Of a DNA stretch of 64,000 nt, positions 44,512 to 52,161 are shown piece after piece. Origin of the DNA: Streptomyces albireticuli. GTDB taxonomy: Bacteria; Actinomycetota; Actinomycetes; Streptomycetales; Streptomycetaceae. The DNA is taken from NCBI RefSeq assembly GCF_021228125.1, contig NZ_JAJQQS010000004.1, positions 1 through 64,000 on the forward strand, given 5' to 3'. Positions within the stretch are counted from its first letter, which is position 1, and every line of letters starts with the position of its first letter. Position numbers and translations under genes: made by a program. The notes under the pieces were generated by a model that searched no databases, was not told the origin of the DNA, and worked only from the letters and a program-made list of their open reading frames with translations.

Positions 44512-45894
44512 GTGGCCGGCCCGCTGCGGCCGCCGCGTTCGGTCCGCGGGCGGAGCGCCGCCGCGGCCGCGCTCGCGATGGCCCTGGTCCTCGGGGTCGG
44601 GGGCACCTGGCTGTACAGCGTGCTCAGCGCCAATCTGCTGGACAACGCCCATGGGCGCACCGAGCTGGCGGCCCGCGAGGTGGCGGCGCGGGCGGACGCG
44701 GGGCCGCTGCCCGCCCTGCTGCCCGCGCCCCGGGACGGCGTCGACGTCGTCCTCGTCCTCGGCGCGCGCGGCGAGGTGATCGCCACCACGCGCCCGTCCG
44801 CCGAGCCGCTCGCCCGGGAGTTCGCCGGGCTGCGCCCGGAGGGCGGCGGCGACACGGCCTCGGCGCTGGCCCGGTACGCGGGCCAGCGGGGCGACCTGGT
44901 CGTGGTGCGCTCGGCGCCGCCCGGCCGGGGCGGGGAGCGCTACGTCTACGCGCTGACCGTCCTCAACGACGTGGACGACGCGACGCACGCCGTGGGCCTG
45001 GGCCTGCTCGCCGCGGCGCCCCCGCTGGTCGCCCTGGCCGCCGCCATCGCCTGGGCGGTGACGGGGCTGGCGCTGCGACCGGTGACCACGATCCGTACGG
45101 AGCTGGCGGCCGTGACCGCGAGCGCGCTGGACCGGCGGGTCCCGGAGCCCGCGGGCGGTGACGAGGTGGCGCTGCTGGCGCGCACGGTCAACGCGACCCT
45201 GGACCGGCTGGAGCAGGCCGTGGGGCGGCAGCGGCAGTTCGTCGCCGACGCCTCGCACGAGCTCCGCAACCCCGTGGCGGCGGTCCGCTCGCAGCTGGAG
45301 GTCGCGCTGACCGCGCCCGGCGGCCCGGGGCGGGAGGCGGTGCGGGCCGCGCTGGACGACACCGTGCGGCTCCAGGGGGTCGCCGCCGACCTGCTGCTCC
45401 TGGCCCGGCTGGACGCGCGGGCGCCGGCCGCGCCCGGGGAGCCGGTGGACCTGGCGCTGCTGGCCGCCGAGGAGGCCGCGCGGCGGCCCGGCGCCCGGGT
45501 GCGGGTCGTGGCCGAGGCGGACGCGCCGGTGCCGCTGCGGGGCCGGGCGGGTCAGCTGGAGCGGCTGGCGGCCAATCTGGTCGACAACGCGGTGCGGCAC
45601 GCCGCGTCCCGGGTGACGGTGCGCGCGTACGCCCGGGACGGGTCCGCCGTGCTGGAGGTGGCCGACGACGGTCCGGGGATCCCGGCGGGCGAGCGGGAGC
45701 GGGTCTTCGAGCGGTTCGTCCGGCTGGACGCCGCGCGGGACCGGGAGCGCGGTGGCAGCGGGCTGGGGCTCGCCATCGCCCGGGAGATCGCGCACGCGCA
45801 CGGCGGGACGCTGACCGCCTCGGCGGCGCCCGGCGGGGGCGCGCTCCTGGTGGCGCGGCTTCCGGCGGGCCCGGCGGAAGCGCGCGGCGCGTGA
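44512..45894 (+). CDS. Sensor histidine kinase
   Basis: A 460-residue membrane kinase partnered with the response regulator just upstream. Transmembrane helices lie near residues 14-38 and 162-186, with a sensor domain of about 120 residues outside the membrane between them. HAMP follows, then the H-box FVADASHELRNPVAAV (His249), N-box NLVDNAVRHAAS, and G-boxes ADDGPGIP and GGSGLGLAIA. GTG start. The signal is unknown. Direct TTCAG repeats before the next gene could be a target of this system. Confidence 0.93.
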   Translation: MAGPLRPPRSVRGRSAAAAALAMALVLGVGGTWLYSVLSANLLDNAHGRTELAAREVAARADAGPLPALLPAPRDGVDVVLVLGARGEVIATTRPSAEPLAREFAGLRPEGGGDTASALARYAGQRGDLVVVRSAPPGRGGERYVYALTVLNDVDDATHAVGLGLLAAAPPLVALAAAIAWAVTGLALRPVTTIRTELAAVTASALDRRVPEPAGGDEVALLARTVNATLDRLEQAVGRQRQFVADASHELRNPVAAVRSQLEVALTAPGGPGREAVRAALDDTVRLQGVAADLLLLARLDARAPAAPGEPVDLALLAAEEAARRPGARVRVVAEADAPVPLRGRAGQLERLAANLVDNAVRHAASRVTVRAYARDGSAVLEVADDGPGIPAGERERVFERFVRLDAARDRERGGSGLGLAIAREIAHAHGGTLTASAAPGGGALLVARLPAGPAEARGA

Positions 45895-45946
45895 CCCCTC
45901 CGCTTCCCCTGCCGTCTCTCGCCACCGTGTCCGGAACACCCTGTTC

Positions 45947-45982
45947 CTGAAGATCCCTTCAGAAAGTTCAGGTTTTCTTCAG
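45947..45982 (+). promoter_or_regulatory. TTCAG direct repeats upstream of the FtsW-like gene
   Basis: TTCAG occurs at 45958-45962, 45967-45971 and 45978-45982; the last two are 11 bases apart, like PhoP/OmpR-type head-to-tail sites (GTTCAGGTTTT, CTTCAGCCCGG). CTGAAG-ATCC-CTTCAG at 45947-45962 is also a perfect inverted repeat. The block lies 25-60 bases before the FtsW-like start and right after the two-component genes. Confidence 0.5.
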
Positions 45983-46007
45983 CCCGGGTTGCCCAACATT
46001 GACCGGT

Positions 46008-47408
46008 GTGACCGTGGATTCCGTGCAACTCGAAGGCAGTGACCGGAGCGCGGCGAGCACGGGGCGCCCGCCGGTGTCCCGGCGGCGCGGCCGGGAGGCG
46101 CTGCTGCTCGGCATGGCCGTCCTGATCAGCTGTTTCGGCTACGCGTACACCGGACTGTCCGTGGCGGGCGGTTTCCCGGACGGGTTCGCCGGGTTCGCGG
46201 CGGCCATGACGTGCCTGGCCCTGGTGCCGCATCTCGTGGCCCGCCGCTACGCCCCCTACGCCGATCCGCTGATCCTCCCCCTGGCCGTCCTGCTGTCCGG
46301 GCTGGGCCTGGTGCTGCTGTACCGGCTCGACTCCGCGTACGCCGAGCGCTTCAAGGGCTCCGAGTCCACCGCGCCGAACCAGCTGCTGTGGACGGTGATC
46401 GGGGTGGGCGTGTGCGTGGGCGTGCTCGTCGTGCTGCGCGACCACCGGCGGCTCCAGCGCTGCATCTACGTACTGATGGCGGTGGCGCTGGTGCTGCTGA
46501 TGGCACCGGCCTTCTTCCCCGGCGACACCTACGGCGCCAAGCGGTGGATCTTCGTGGGGCCGCTGTCCTTCCAGCCGGGCGAGTTCGTCAAGACCATGAT
46601 CGCCGTGTTCTTCGCGGGCTATCTGGTGACCCACCGGGACGCGCTGGCCCTGACCGGGCGCAAGGTGTTCGGCGTCCGGCTGCCACCGGGCCGGCAGCTG
46701 GGCCCGCTCCTCGGGGTGTGGGTGCTGAGCCTGCTGGTGCTGGTCCTCGAGCGGGACCTGGGCACCTCGCTGATCTTCTTCGGGCTGTTCGTGGTGATGC
46801 TCTACACGGCCACCGAGCGGACCAGCTGGGTGCTGGTCGGCGTGGTGATGGCGGCCGCCGGGGCGACCGTGGTGGGCTCCGTCGAGCCGCATGTCAAGGG
46901 GCGCATCGCCGCCTGGCTGCACCCCTTCGCGGTCTATCTGCCCAAGGACCGGCAGCCCCCGGGCACCGGCTCCGAGCAGCTCGCGAACGCCCTCTTCGGC
47001 TTCGGCAGCGGCGGGGTGACGGGCACCGGGCTGGGCCAGGGCCACCCCGAGCTGATCGGCTTCGCCGGCCGCAGTGACTTCATCCTCACCACCGTCGGCG
47101 AGGAGATGGGGCTGGCGGGCACGATGGTGGTGCTGCTTCTCTACGGACTGCTGGTGCAGCGCGGGATGAGCGCGGCACTGCACTCGCGCGACCCCTTCGG
47201 CAAGCTGCTGGCGGTAGGGCTCTCGGCGGCGCTGGCGTTCCAGGTGTTCGTGGTGGGCGGCGGCGTCATGGGACTCATCCCGCTGACCGGCAAGGCCCTG
47301 CCCTTCCTGGCCAAGGGCGGCTCGTCCCTGGTCGCCAACTGGCTGCTGGTGGCGGTGCTGGTCAGGATCAGCGACAGTGCGGGACGGGCCCGGGAGGCGG
47401 AGGCGTAG
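46008..47408 (+). CDS. SEDS-family protein (FtsW/RodA/SpoVE type)
   Basis: A membrane peptidoglycan glycosyltransferase of about 466 residues with some ten transmembrane helices. Family landmarks: YGAKRWIFVGPLSFQPGEFV, LVLERDLGTSLIFFGLF, and the C-terminal GLIPLTGKALPFLAKGGSS. It polymerises lipid II during elongation, division or sporulation, normally with a class B PBP, but no PBP gene is adjacent here, so it is an orphan SEDS protein. Start uncertain: GTG 46008 (possibly leaderless), GTG 46014 or TTG 45999. Position behind the two-component system suggests it is a target of that system. Confidence 0.88.
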   Translation: MTVDSVQLEGSDRSAASTGRPPVSRRRGREALLLGMAVLISCFGYAYTGLSVAGGFPDGFAGFAAAMTCLALVPHLVARRYAPYADPLILPLAVLLSGLGLVLLYRLDSAYAERFKGSESTAPNQLLWTVIGVGVCVGVLVVLRDHRRLQRCIYVLMAVALVLLMAPAFFPGDTYGAKRWIFVGPLSFQPGEFVKTMIAVFFAGYLVTHRDALALTGRKVFGVRLPPGRQLGPLLGVWVLSLLVLVLERDLGTSLIFFGLFVVMLYTATERTSWVLVGVVMAAAGATVVGSVEPHVKGRIAAWLHPFAVYLPKDRQPPGTGSEQLANALFGFGSGGVTGTGLGQGHPELIGFAGRSDFILTTVGEEMGLAGTMVVLLLYGLLVQRGMSAALHSRDPFGKLLAVGLSAALAFQVFVVGGGVMGLIPLTGKALPFLAKGGSSLVANWLLVAVLVRISDSAGRAREAEA

Positions 47409-47470
47409 TCCCCGATTCCGGAAAGTCCGTGGCCACCACACCCATGTGCGCCTACGGTGAGTGCGCGGAT

Positions 47471-47498
47471 CCTCACACCGGCGTGAGGAGGTGTGAGG
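47471..47498. promoter_or_regulatory. Nine-bp inverted repeat upstream of P450
   Basis: CCTCACACC (47471-47479) and GGTGTGAGG (47490-47498) are exact reverse complements around a 10-base spacer, with a second half-site GTGAGG inside. It lies 58 bases upstream of the P450 start and is an operator candidate. The following purine-rich tract (47500-47555) leads into the ribosome site. Confidence 0.45.
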
Positions 47499-47556
47499 GC
47501 GCAAGAGGACGCAGGAAGAACCGGAAGAGCCTGGAGAACCTGAAGAAGGGGCACGG

Positions 47557-48747
47557 ATGACCACCACGCACGCCGAACCCGCCGCCTACCCGTTCAACGA
47601 GCCCACCGGGCTGGCCCTGTCGGAGCTGTACGAGCGGGCGCGCGACGCCGAGGGCCTGCTGCGCGTCCGGATGGCGTACGGCGAGCCCGCCTGGCTCGTC
47701 ACGCGCTACGCCGACGCCCGCTTCGTCCTCGGCGACCGGCGCTTCAGCCGCGCCGCGGAGGCCGACCACGACGCCCCGCGCCAGTCGCCCGGCCGCCGCG
47801 AGGGCGGCCTGCTGAGCATGGACCCGCCCGACCACGCGCGGCTGCGGACCCTCGCGACCAAGGCGTTCACCGTGCACCGCGTGGAGCGGCTGCGGCCGGG
47901 CATCCGGGAGCTGGCCGAGCGGCTGCTGGACGAGCTGGTGGCGGTGGGGCCGCCGGCGGACCTGGTGGAGGACTTCGCGCTGCCCGTGCCCGTGGCCGTG
48001 ATCTGCCGGCTGCTCGGGGTGCCGGAGGAGGACCGGCACCTCTTCCGGGAGTGGAGCGACGCCTCGCTGTCGACGAGCTCCATGACCACCGAGGAGTTCA
48101 CGGCCAATCAGGACGAGCTGCGCGCCTATATGGCGGAGCTCGTCGCGGAGCACCGGCGGCGCCCGGCCGAGGACCTGATGACCGCGCTGATCGAGGCGCG
48201 CGACACCGGCGACCGGCTCTCCGAGAAGGAGCTGGTCGACCTGTGCGTCGGCATCCTCGTGGCCGGCCACGAGACCACCGCGACCCAGATCCCCAACTTC
48301 CTGTGCACCTTGCTGGACCACCCCGACCAGTTCGACCGGCTGCGCGCCGACCCCGGCCTGATCGCGGGCGCGGTCGAGGAGCTGCTGCGCTTCGTACCGC
48401 TCGGCGCGGGCGCGGCCTTCCCGCGCTACGCGACGGAGGACGTCGAGGTCGGCGGCACGCTGGTGCGGGCGGGCGAACCCGTCCTGGTGGCCGTGGGCGC
48501 CGCCAACCGCGACGCGCTGCGCTTCACCGCGCCGGACCGGCTGGACGTCACCCGGGAGGCCAATCAGCACCTGGGGTTCGGGCACGGCGTGCACCACTGC
48601 CTGGGCGCCCAGCTGGCCCGGGTGGAGCTCCAGGAGGCCCTGCGGGCGCTGGTACGGAAGATGCCCGGGCTCCGGCCGGCCGGGGACATCGTCTGGAAGA
48701 CGCAGATGCTGGTCCGCGGCCCGCGGTCGATGCCGGTGACCTGGTGA
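47557..48747 (+). CDS. Cytochrome P450 (typical bacterial class)
   Basis: A 396-residue soluble P450. The I-helix oxygen-activation motif AGHETTAT, the K-helix motif EELLR and the haem motif FGHGVHHCLG with Cys348 are all standard, in contrast to the atypical P450 of the neighbouring operon. Resembles the CYP105/CYP107-type enzymes that hydroxylate small molecules. No ferredoxin gene follows, so redox partners come from elsewhere. Clear GAAGAAGGGG ribosome site. The substrate is unknown. Confidence 0.92.
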   Translation: MTTTHAEPAAYPFNEPTGLALSELYERARDAEGLLRVRMAYGEPAWLVTRYADARFVLGDRRFSRAAEADHDAPRQSPGRREGGLLSMDPPDHARLRTLATKAFTVHRVERLRPGIRELAERLLDELVAVGPPADLVEDFALPVPVAVICRLLGVPEEDRHLFREWSDASLSTSSMTTEEFTANQDELRAYMAELVAEHRRRPAEDLMTALIEARDTGDRLSEKELVDLCVGILVAGHETTATQIPNFLCTLLDHPDQFDRLRADPGLIAGAVEELLRFVPLGAGAAFPRYATEDVEVGGTLVRAGEPVLVAVGAANRDALRFTAPDRLDVTREANQHLGFGHGVHHCLGAQLARVELQEALRALVRKMPGLRPAGDIVWKTQMLVRGPRSMPVTW

Positions 48748-48796
48748 CACCCGCCCCGCACGGACGTTCCGCGAACAGGTGATCACAAGGGGTCCG

Positions 48797-48834
48797 GGGT
48801 ACGTACCCGGTCGCTCGGGCCCACCCGTGGGCCC
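48797..48834. terminator. Palindrome and hairpin between P450 and esterase
   Basis: GGGTACGTACCC at 48797-48808 is a perfect 12-base palindrome; GGGCCCAC-CC-GTGGGCCC at 48817-48834 is an 8-bp hairpin. The second could end the P450 transcript, the first could be an operator for the esterase gene that starts at 48857. Confidence 0.4.
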
Positions 48835-48856
48835 CCGGCCGCCGAAGGACGTCATC

Positions 48857-50515
48857 ATGCCGGAACCCCGTCCGTCACGACGCCGGGGCGGCGCGCTGTG
48901 CGCGCTGGCCCTCGCGCTCGCCTCCCTCCTCACCGCCACCGTCACCGCGCCGGCGGCGGGCGCCCCCGCGCCCGGCAGGCCGGCCGCGCACGGGCCGGGT
49001 GACGACAGACCCGTCGTCACCACCGACCACGGGCCGGTGCGCGGCCGGGCCCACGGCGCGTACGACACCTTCGAGGGGATTCCCTTCGCCGCGCCGCCGA
49101 CCGGGCCGCTGCGCTGGCGCGACCCGCAGCCGGCGCCGCCCTGGCGCGAGGTGCGCGACGCGGGGGCGCCCGGGCCGCAGTGTCCGCAGTTCCCGCCGCT
49201 CGGGTCCGGTCCGGCGACCGGCTCGGAGGACTGTCTCACGCTGAACGTCACGGCCCCGTCCGGCCGGGCGAAGGGCCGGGCGCGGCCGGTCATGGTGTGG
49301 GTGCACGGCGGCGGCTTCATGTTCGGCGCGGGCTCCCCGTACCGGGCCGAGCAGCTCGCCGTCCAGGGCGACACCGTCGTCGTCACGCTCAACTACCGGC
49401 TGGGCGTCCTCGGCTTCTTCGGCCACCCGGAGCTGCGCGGCGCGACCAACTTCGGCCTGGCCGACCAGCGGGCGGCGCTGCGCTGGGTGAAGGCCAACGC
49501 GGCCCGCTTCGGCGGGGACCCGGGCCGGGTGACGCTGTTCGGCGAGTCCGCGGGGTCGCTGAGCACCTGCGCGCAGCTCGCCTCGCCGGACTCCGCCGGG
49601 CTCTTCCACCGGGCGGCGCTGCAGAGCGGCTCCTGCATGACCGCGTTCCCGCCCGGCGCCATCCTCCCCACCCTGCCGCGCTACGAGCCGTTCGTGCCGC
49701 GGAGCCGGACGGAGGCCGCGGGCACCGCGGCGGCCACCACGCTCGGCTGCGCGCGGCCGGGCGGGACGCTCGACTGCCTGCGCGCCCTGGGCACCGACAA
49801 GCTGGTGACGCCCGAGCTGATGCAGACGTTCTCCCTGGTCTCCTACGGTGGCGGCGGACTGCCGCTGCGCCCCGACCGGGCCCTGGAGAAGGGCCGTTTC
49901 CACCGCGTCCCGGTCGTGCAGGGCACCACGAGGGACGAGATGCGGCTCTTCCTCGCCCTGACCCAGTCGACGCACCCGATCCGTGACGCGCGCGAGTACC
50001 GGGCCCGGCTGGTCCGCTCCTTCGGCATGTCGGCGGGGGCCGTCGAGGCGCGCTACCCGCTGGCGTCCTACCCCTCGCCGGGGCTGGCCTGGGGCGCCGT
50101 GATGTCCGACGTCTCGTTCACGTGCGGCGCGCTGCGGGCGGACCGGGCGCTGGCCGCGCGCGTGCCCACGTACGCCTATCTGTTCGCCGACACGAACGCG
50201 CCGCGGCTGCCGGAGCTGCCGGCGGTGGAGGGCTACCCCTACGGGGCGGCGCACGGCTTCGAGCTGCCCTATCTGTTCCCCATGGACACCGAGCCGCGGT
50301 TCTCCCCGGAGCAGCGGGCGCTGGCGGACCGCATGACCGGCTACTGGACCCGGTTCGCGGCCTCCGGTGACCCGAACTCCCCGGGCGCGCCCGGCTGGCC
50401 CCGCTTCGGGGGCGCGGCGACGGTGCTGTCGCTGGCGCCCGGCGCGGGCGGGATCAAGCCGGTGGACGCGGCCGCCGCGCACCACTGCGCGTTCTGGGAC
50501 CGGCTGGCCCGCTGA
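48857..50515 (+). CDS. Secreted type-B carboxylesterase
   Basis: A 552-residue carboxylesterase with an N-terminal signal peptide (basic RPSRRRGG, hydrophobic ALCALALALASLLTATV, AGA-type cleavage near residue 37). Family motifs: EDCLTLNV, VMVWVHGGGFMFG (oxyanion hole) and the nucleophile elbow FGESAGS (Ser231); His466 in AAHGFELPY is the triad histidine. It would hydrolyse esters outside the cell. The ATG has a GAAGGAC ribosome site. An unrelated DNA ligase gene follows after 56 bases. Confidence 0.9.
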   Translation: MPEPRPSRRRGGALCALALALASLLTATVTAPAAGAPAPGRPAAHGPGDDRPVVTTDHGPVRGRAHGAYDTFEGIPFAAPPTGPLRWRDPQPAPPWREVRDAGAPGPQCPQFPPLGSGPATGSEDCLTLNVTAPSGRAKGRARPVMVWVHGGGFMFGAGSPYRAEQLAVQGDTVVVTLNYRLGVLGFFGHPELRGATNFGLADQRAALRWVKANAARFGGDPGRVTLFGESAGSLSTCAQLASPDSAGLFHRAALQSGSCMTAFPPGAILPTLPRYEPFVPRSRTEAAGTAAATTLGCARPGGTLDCLRALGTDKLVTPELMQTFSLVSYGGGGLPLRPDRALEKGRFHRVPVVQGTTRDEMRLFLALTQSTHPIRDAREYRARLVRSFGMSAGAVEARYPLASYPSPGLAWGAVMSDVSFTCGALRADRALAARVPTYAYLFADTNAPRLPELPAVEGYPYGAAHGFELPYLFPMDTEPRFSPEQRALADRMTGYWTRFAASGDPNSPGAPGWPRFGGAATVLSLAPGAGGIKPVDAAAAHHCAFWDRLAR

Positions 50516-50571
50516 GCGCGGGCGGCCCCGCCCGCTCTGCGCGGCGGGCGGGGCCGTAGCACGATGAGTGC

Positions 50572-52143
50572 ATGCTCCTGGCCGAGGTCGCCCGTGTGTC
50601 CGCCGAGGTCGCCGCGACGCGCTCGCGGTCGGAGAAGACCGGCCTGCTGGCCGGTCTCTTCCGGACGGCGGACCCCGAGGAGGCGCCGGTCGCCCTCACC
50701 TATCTGGCCGGACGGCTGCCGCAGGGCCGGGTGGGCGTCGGCTGGAGCGTCCTGCGCGAGGCCCCGGCGCCCGCGGCCGTCCCGACACTGACCGTCCGTG
50801 AGGTGGACCGGGCCCTCGACTCGATCGCCGCTGTGGCCGGCAAGGGCGCGCGGACGGAACGCGGGCGGCGGGTGGCCGCGCTGCTGGGCGCGGCCACCGC
50901 GGAGGAGCAGCGGTTCCTGCGCGCGCTGCTCGGCGGGGAACTGCGGCAGGGCGCCCTGGACGCCCTGGCCGTCGAGGGGCTCGCGCGGGCCTCCGGGGCG
51001 GACCCCGCCGCCGTGCGGCGGGCGGTGATGCTCGGCGGGTCGCCGGGGGCCGTGGCGCGGGAGCTGCTGGCGCGCGGCCCCGCGGCGCTGGCCGGCTTCC
51101 GGCTGGAGGTGGGGCGGCCGGTGCTGCCGATGCTGGCGCACACCGCCGGGGACGTCGAGGAGGCCCTCGACCGGCTCGGTCCCTGCGCGGTGGAGGAGAA
51201 GCTCGACGGCATCCGGGTGCAGGTGCACCGGAACGGCGACGTGGTGCGGATCTGGACCCGGACCCTGGAGGAGATCACCGAGCGGCTGCCCGAGCTCGCC
51301 CGGGTGGCGCGGGAGCTGCCGGTGACGTCCGCGGTGCTGGACGGCGAGGTGATCGCGCTGGACGGGGAGGGCCGGCCGCGCCCGTTCCAGGAGACGGCGG
51401 GGCGGGTCGGCTCCCGGCGGGACGTGGCGGGGGCGGCCGCGGCGGTACCGCTGTCGCCGGTCTTCTTCGACCTGCTGGCGGTGGACGGCCGCGATCTCCT
51501 GGAGCTGCCGGTCACGGAGCGCCACGCGGAGCTGGCGCGCGCGGTGCCGGAACCGCTGCGCGTACGCCGGCTGACGGTGACCGACCCGGCGGACCCGGGC
51601 TCCCGGGCGGCGGCGCGGGGGTTCGCGGAGGAGGTGCTGCGGCGCGGCCACGAGGGCGTGGTGGTGAAGGCGCTGGACGCGCCGTACAGCGCGGGCCGGC
51701 GGGGCGCGGCCTGGCTGAAGGTGAAGCCGGTGCACACCCTGGACCTGGTGGTGCTGGCCGCGGAGTGGGGGCACGGGCGGCGGACCGGGAAGCTGTCCAA
51801 CCTGCATCTGGGCGCGCGGTGCGAGGACGGCTCGTTCACGATGCTCGGCAAGACGTTCAAGGGGCTGACCGACGCGCTGCTGGAGTGGCAGACGGGGCGG
51901 CTGCGGGAGCTGGCGGTCGATGACGACGGGGTCGTGGTGCGGGTGCGGCCGGAGTTGGTCGTGGAGATCGCCTACGACGGGGTGCAGCGGTCCTCCCGGT
52001 ACCCGGCGGGGGTCACGCTGCGGTTCGCGCGCGTGCTGCGGTACCGGGAGGACAAGGCGGCGGCGGAGGCGGACACGGTGGCCGCGGTGGAGGCCGCGCT
52101 GCCCGCGCGGGCGGGCGCGCCGTCGCCGGACGGGCCCGGCTGA
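50572..52143 (+). CDS. ligB: ATP-dependent DNA ligase (LigB type)
   Basis: A 523-residue ligase that seals nicks using ATP. The N-terminal 190 residues form the DNA-binding domain (FLRALLGGELRQGALDALA), then the nucleotidyltransferase domain with active-site motif EEKLDGIRVQ (Lys210), motif DGEVIALD, and motif V-like WLKVKPVHTLDLVV; the OB domain closes the protein (GKTFKGLTDALLEW). Size and arrangement fit actinobacterial LigB, an accessory repair ligase; the NAD-dependent LigA is not here. A hairpin spans its stop codon. Confidence 0.9.
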   Translation: MLLAEVARVSAEVAATRSRSEKTGLLAGLFRTADPEEAPVALTYLAGRLPQGRVGVGWSVLREAPAPAAVPTLTVREVDRALDSIAAVAGKGARTERGRRVAALLGAATAEEQRFLRALLGGELRQGALDALAVEGLARASGADPAAVRRAVMLGGSPGAVARELLARGPAALAGFRLEVGRPVLPMLAHTAGDVEEALDRLGPCAVEEKLDGIRVQVHRNGDVVRIWTRTLEEITERLPELARVARELPVTSAVLDGEVIALDGEGRPRPFQETAGRVGSRRDVAGAAAAVPLSPVFFDLLAVDGRDLLELPVTERHAELARAVPEPLRVRRLTVTDPADPGSRAAARGFAEEVLRRGHEGVVVKALDAPYSAGRRGAAWLKVKPVHTLDLVVLAAEWGHGRRTGKLSNLHLGARCEDGSFTMLGKTFKGLTDALLEWQTGRLRELAVDDDGVVVRVRPELVVEIAYDGVQRSSRYPAGVTLRFARVLRYREDKAAAEADTVAAVEAALPARAGAPSPDGPG

Positions 52144-52153
52144 GCCCGTCCGG
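52126..52153. terminator. Hairpin over the ligB stop codon
   Basis: CCGGACGGGC (52126-52135) pairs exactly with GCCCGTCCGG (52144-52153); the loop contains the TGA of ligB. The hairpin lies between convergent ligB and the glycoside hydrolase gene ending at 52162, so it is probably a bidirectional terminator without a T-run. Confidence 0.6.
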
Positions 52154-52161
52154 CCCGGGGG

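Noticed and set aside
47500..47556. Purine-rich tract before P450 as a coding leader peptide
   Set aside because: No start codon with ribosome site opens a sensible peptide; it reads as an extended ribosome-binding leader.
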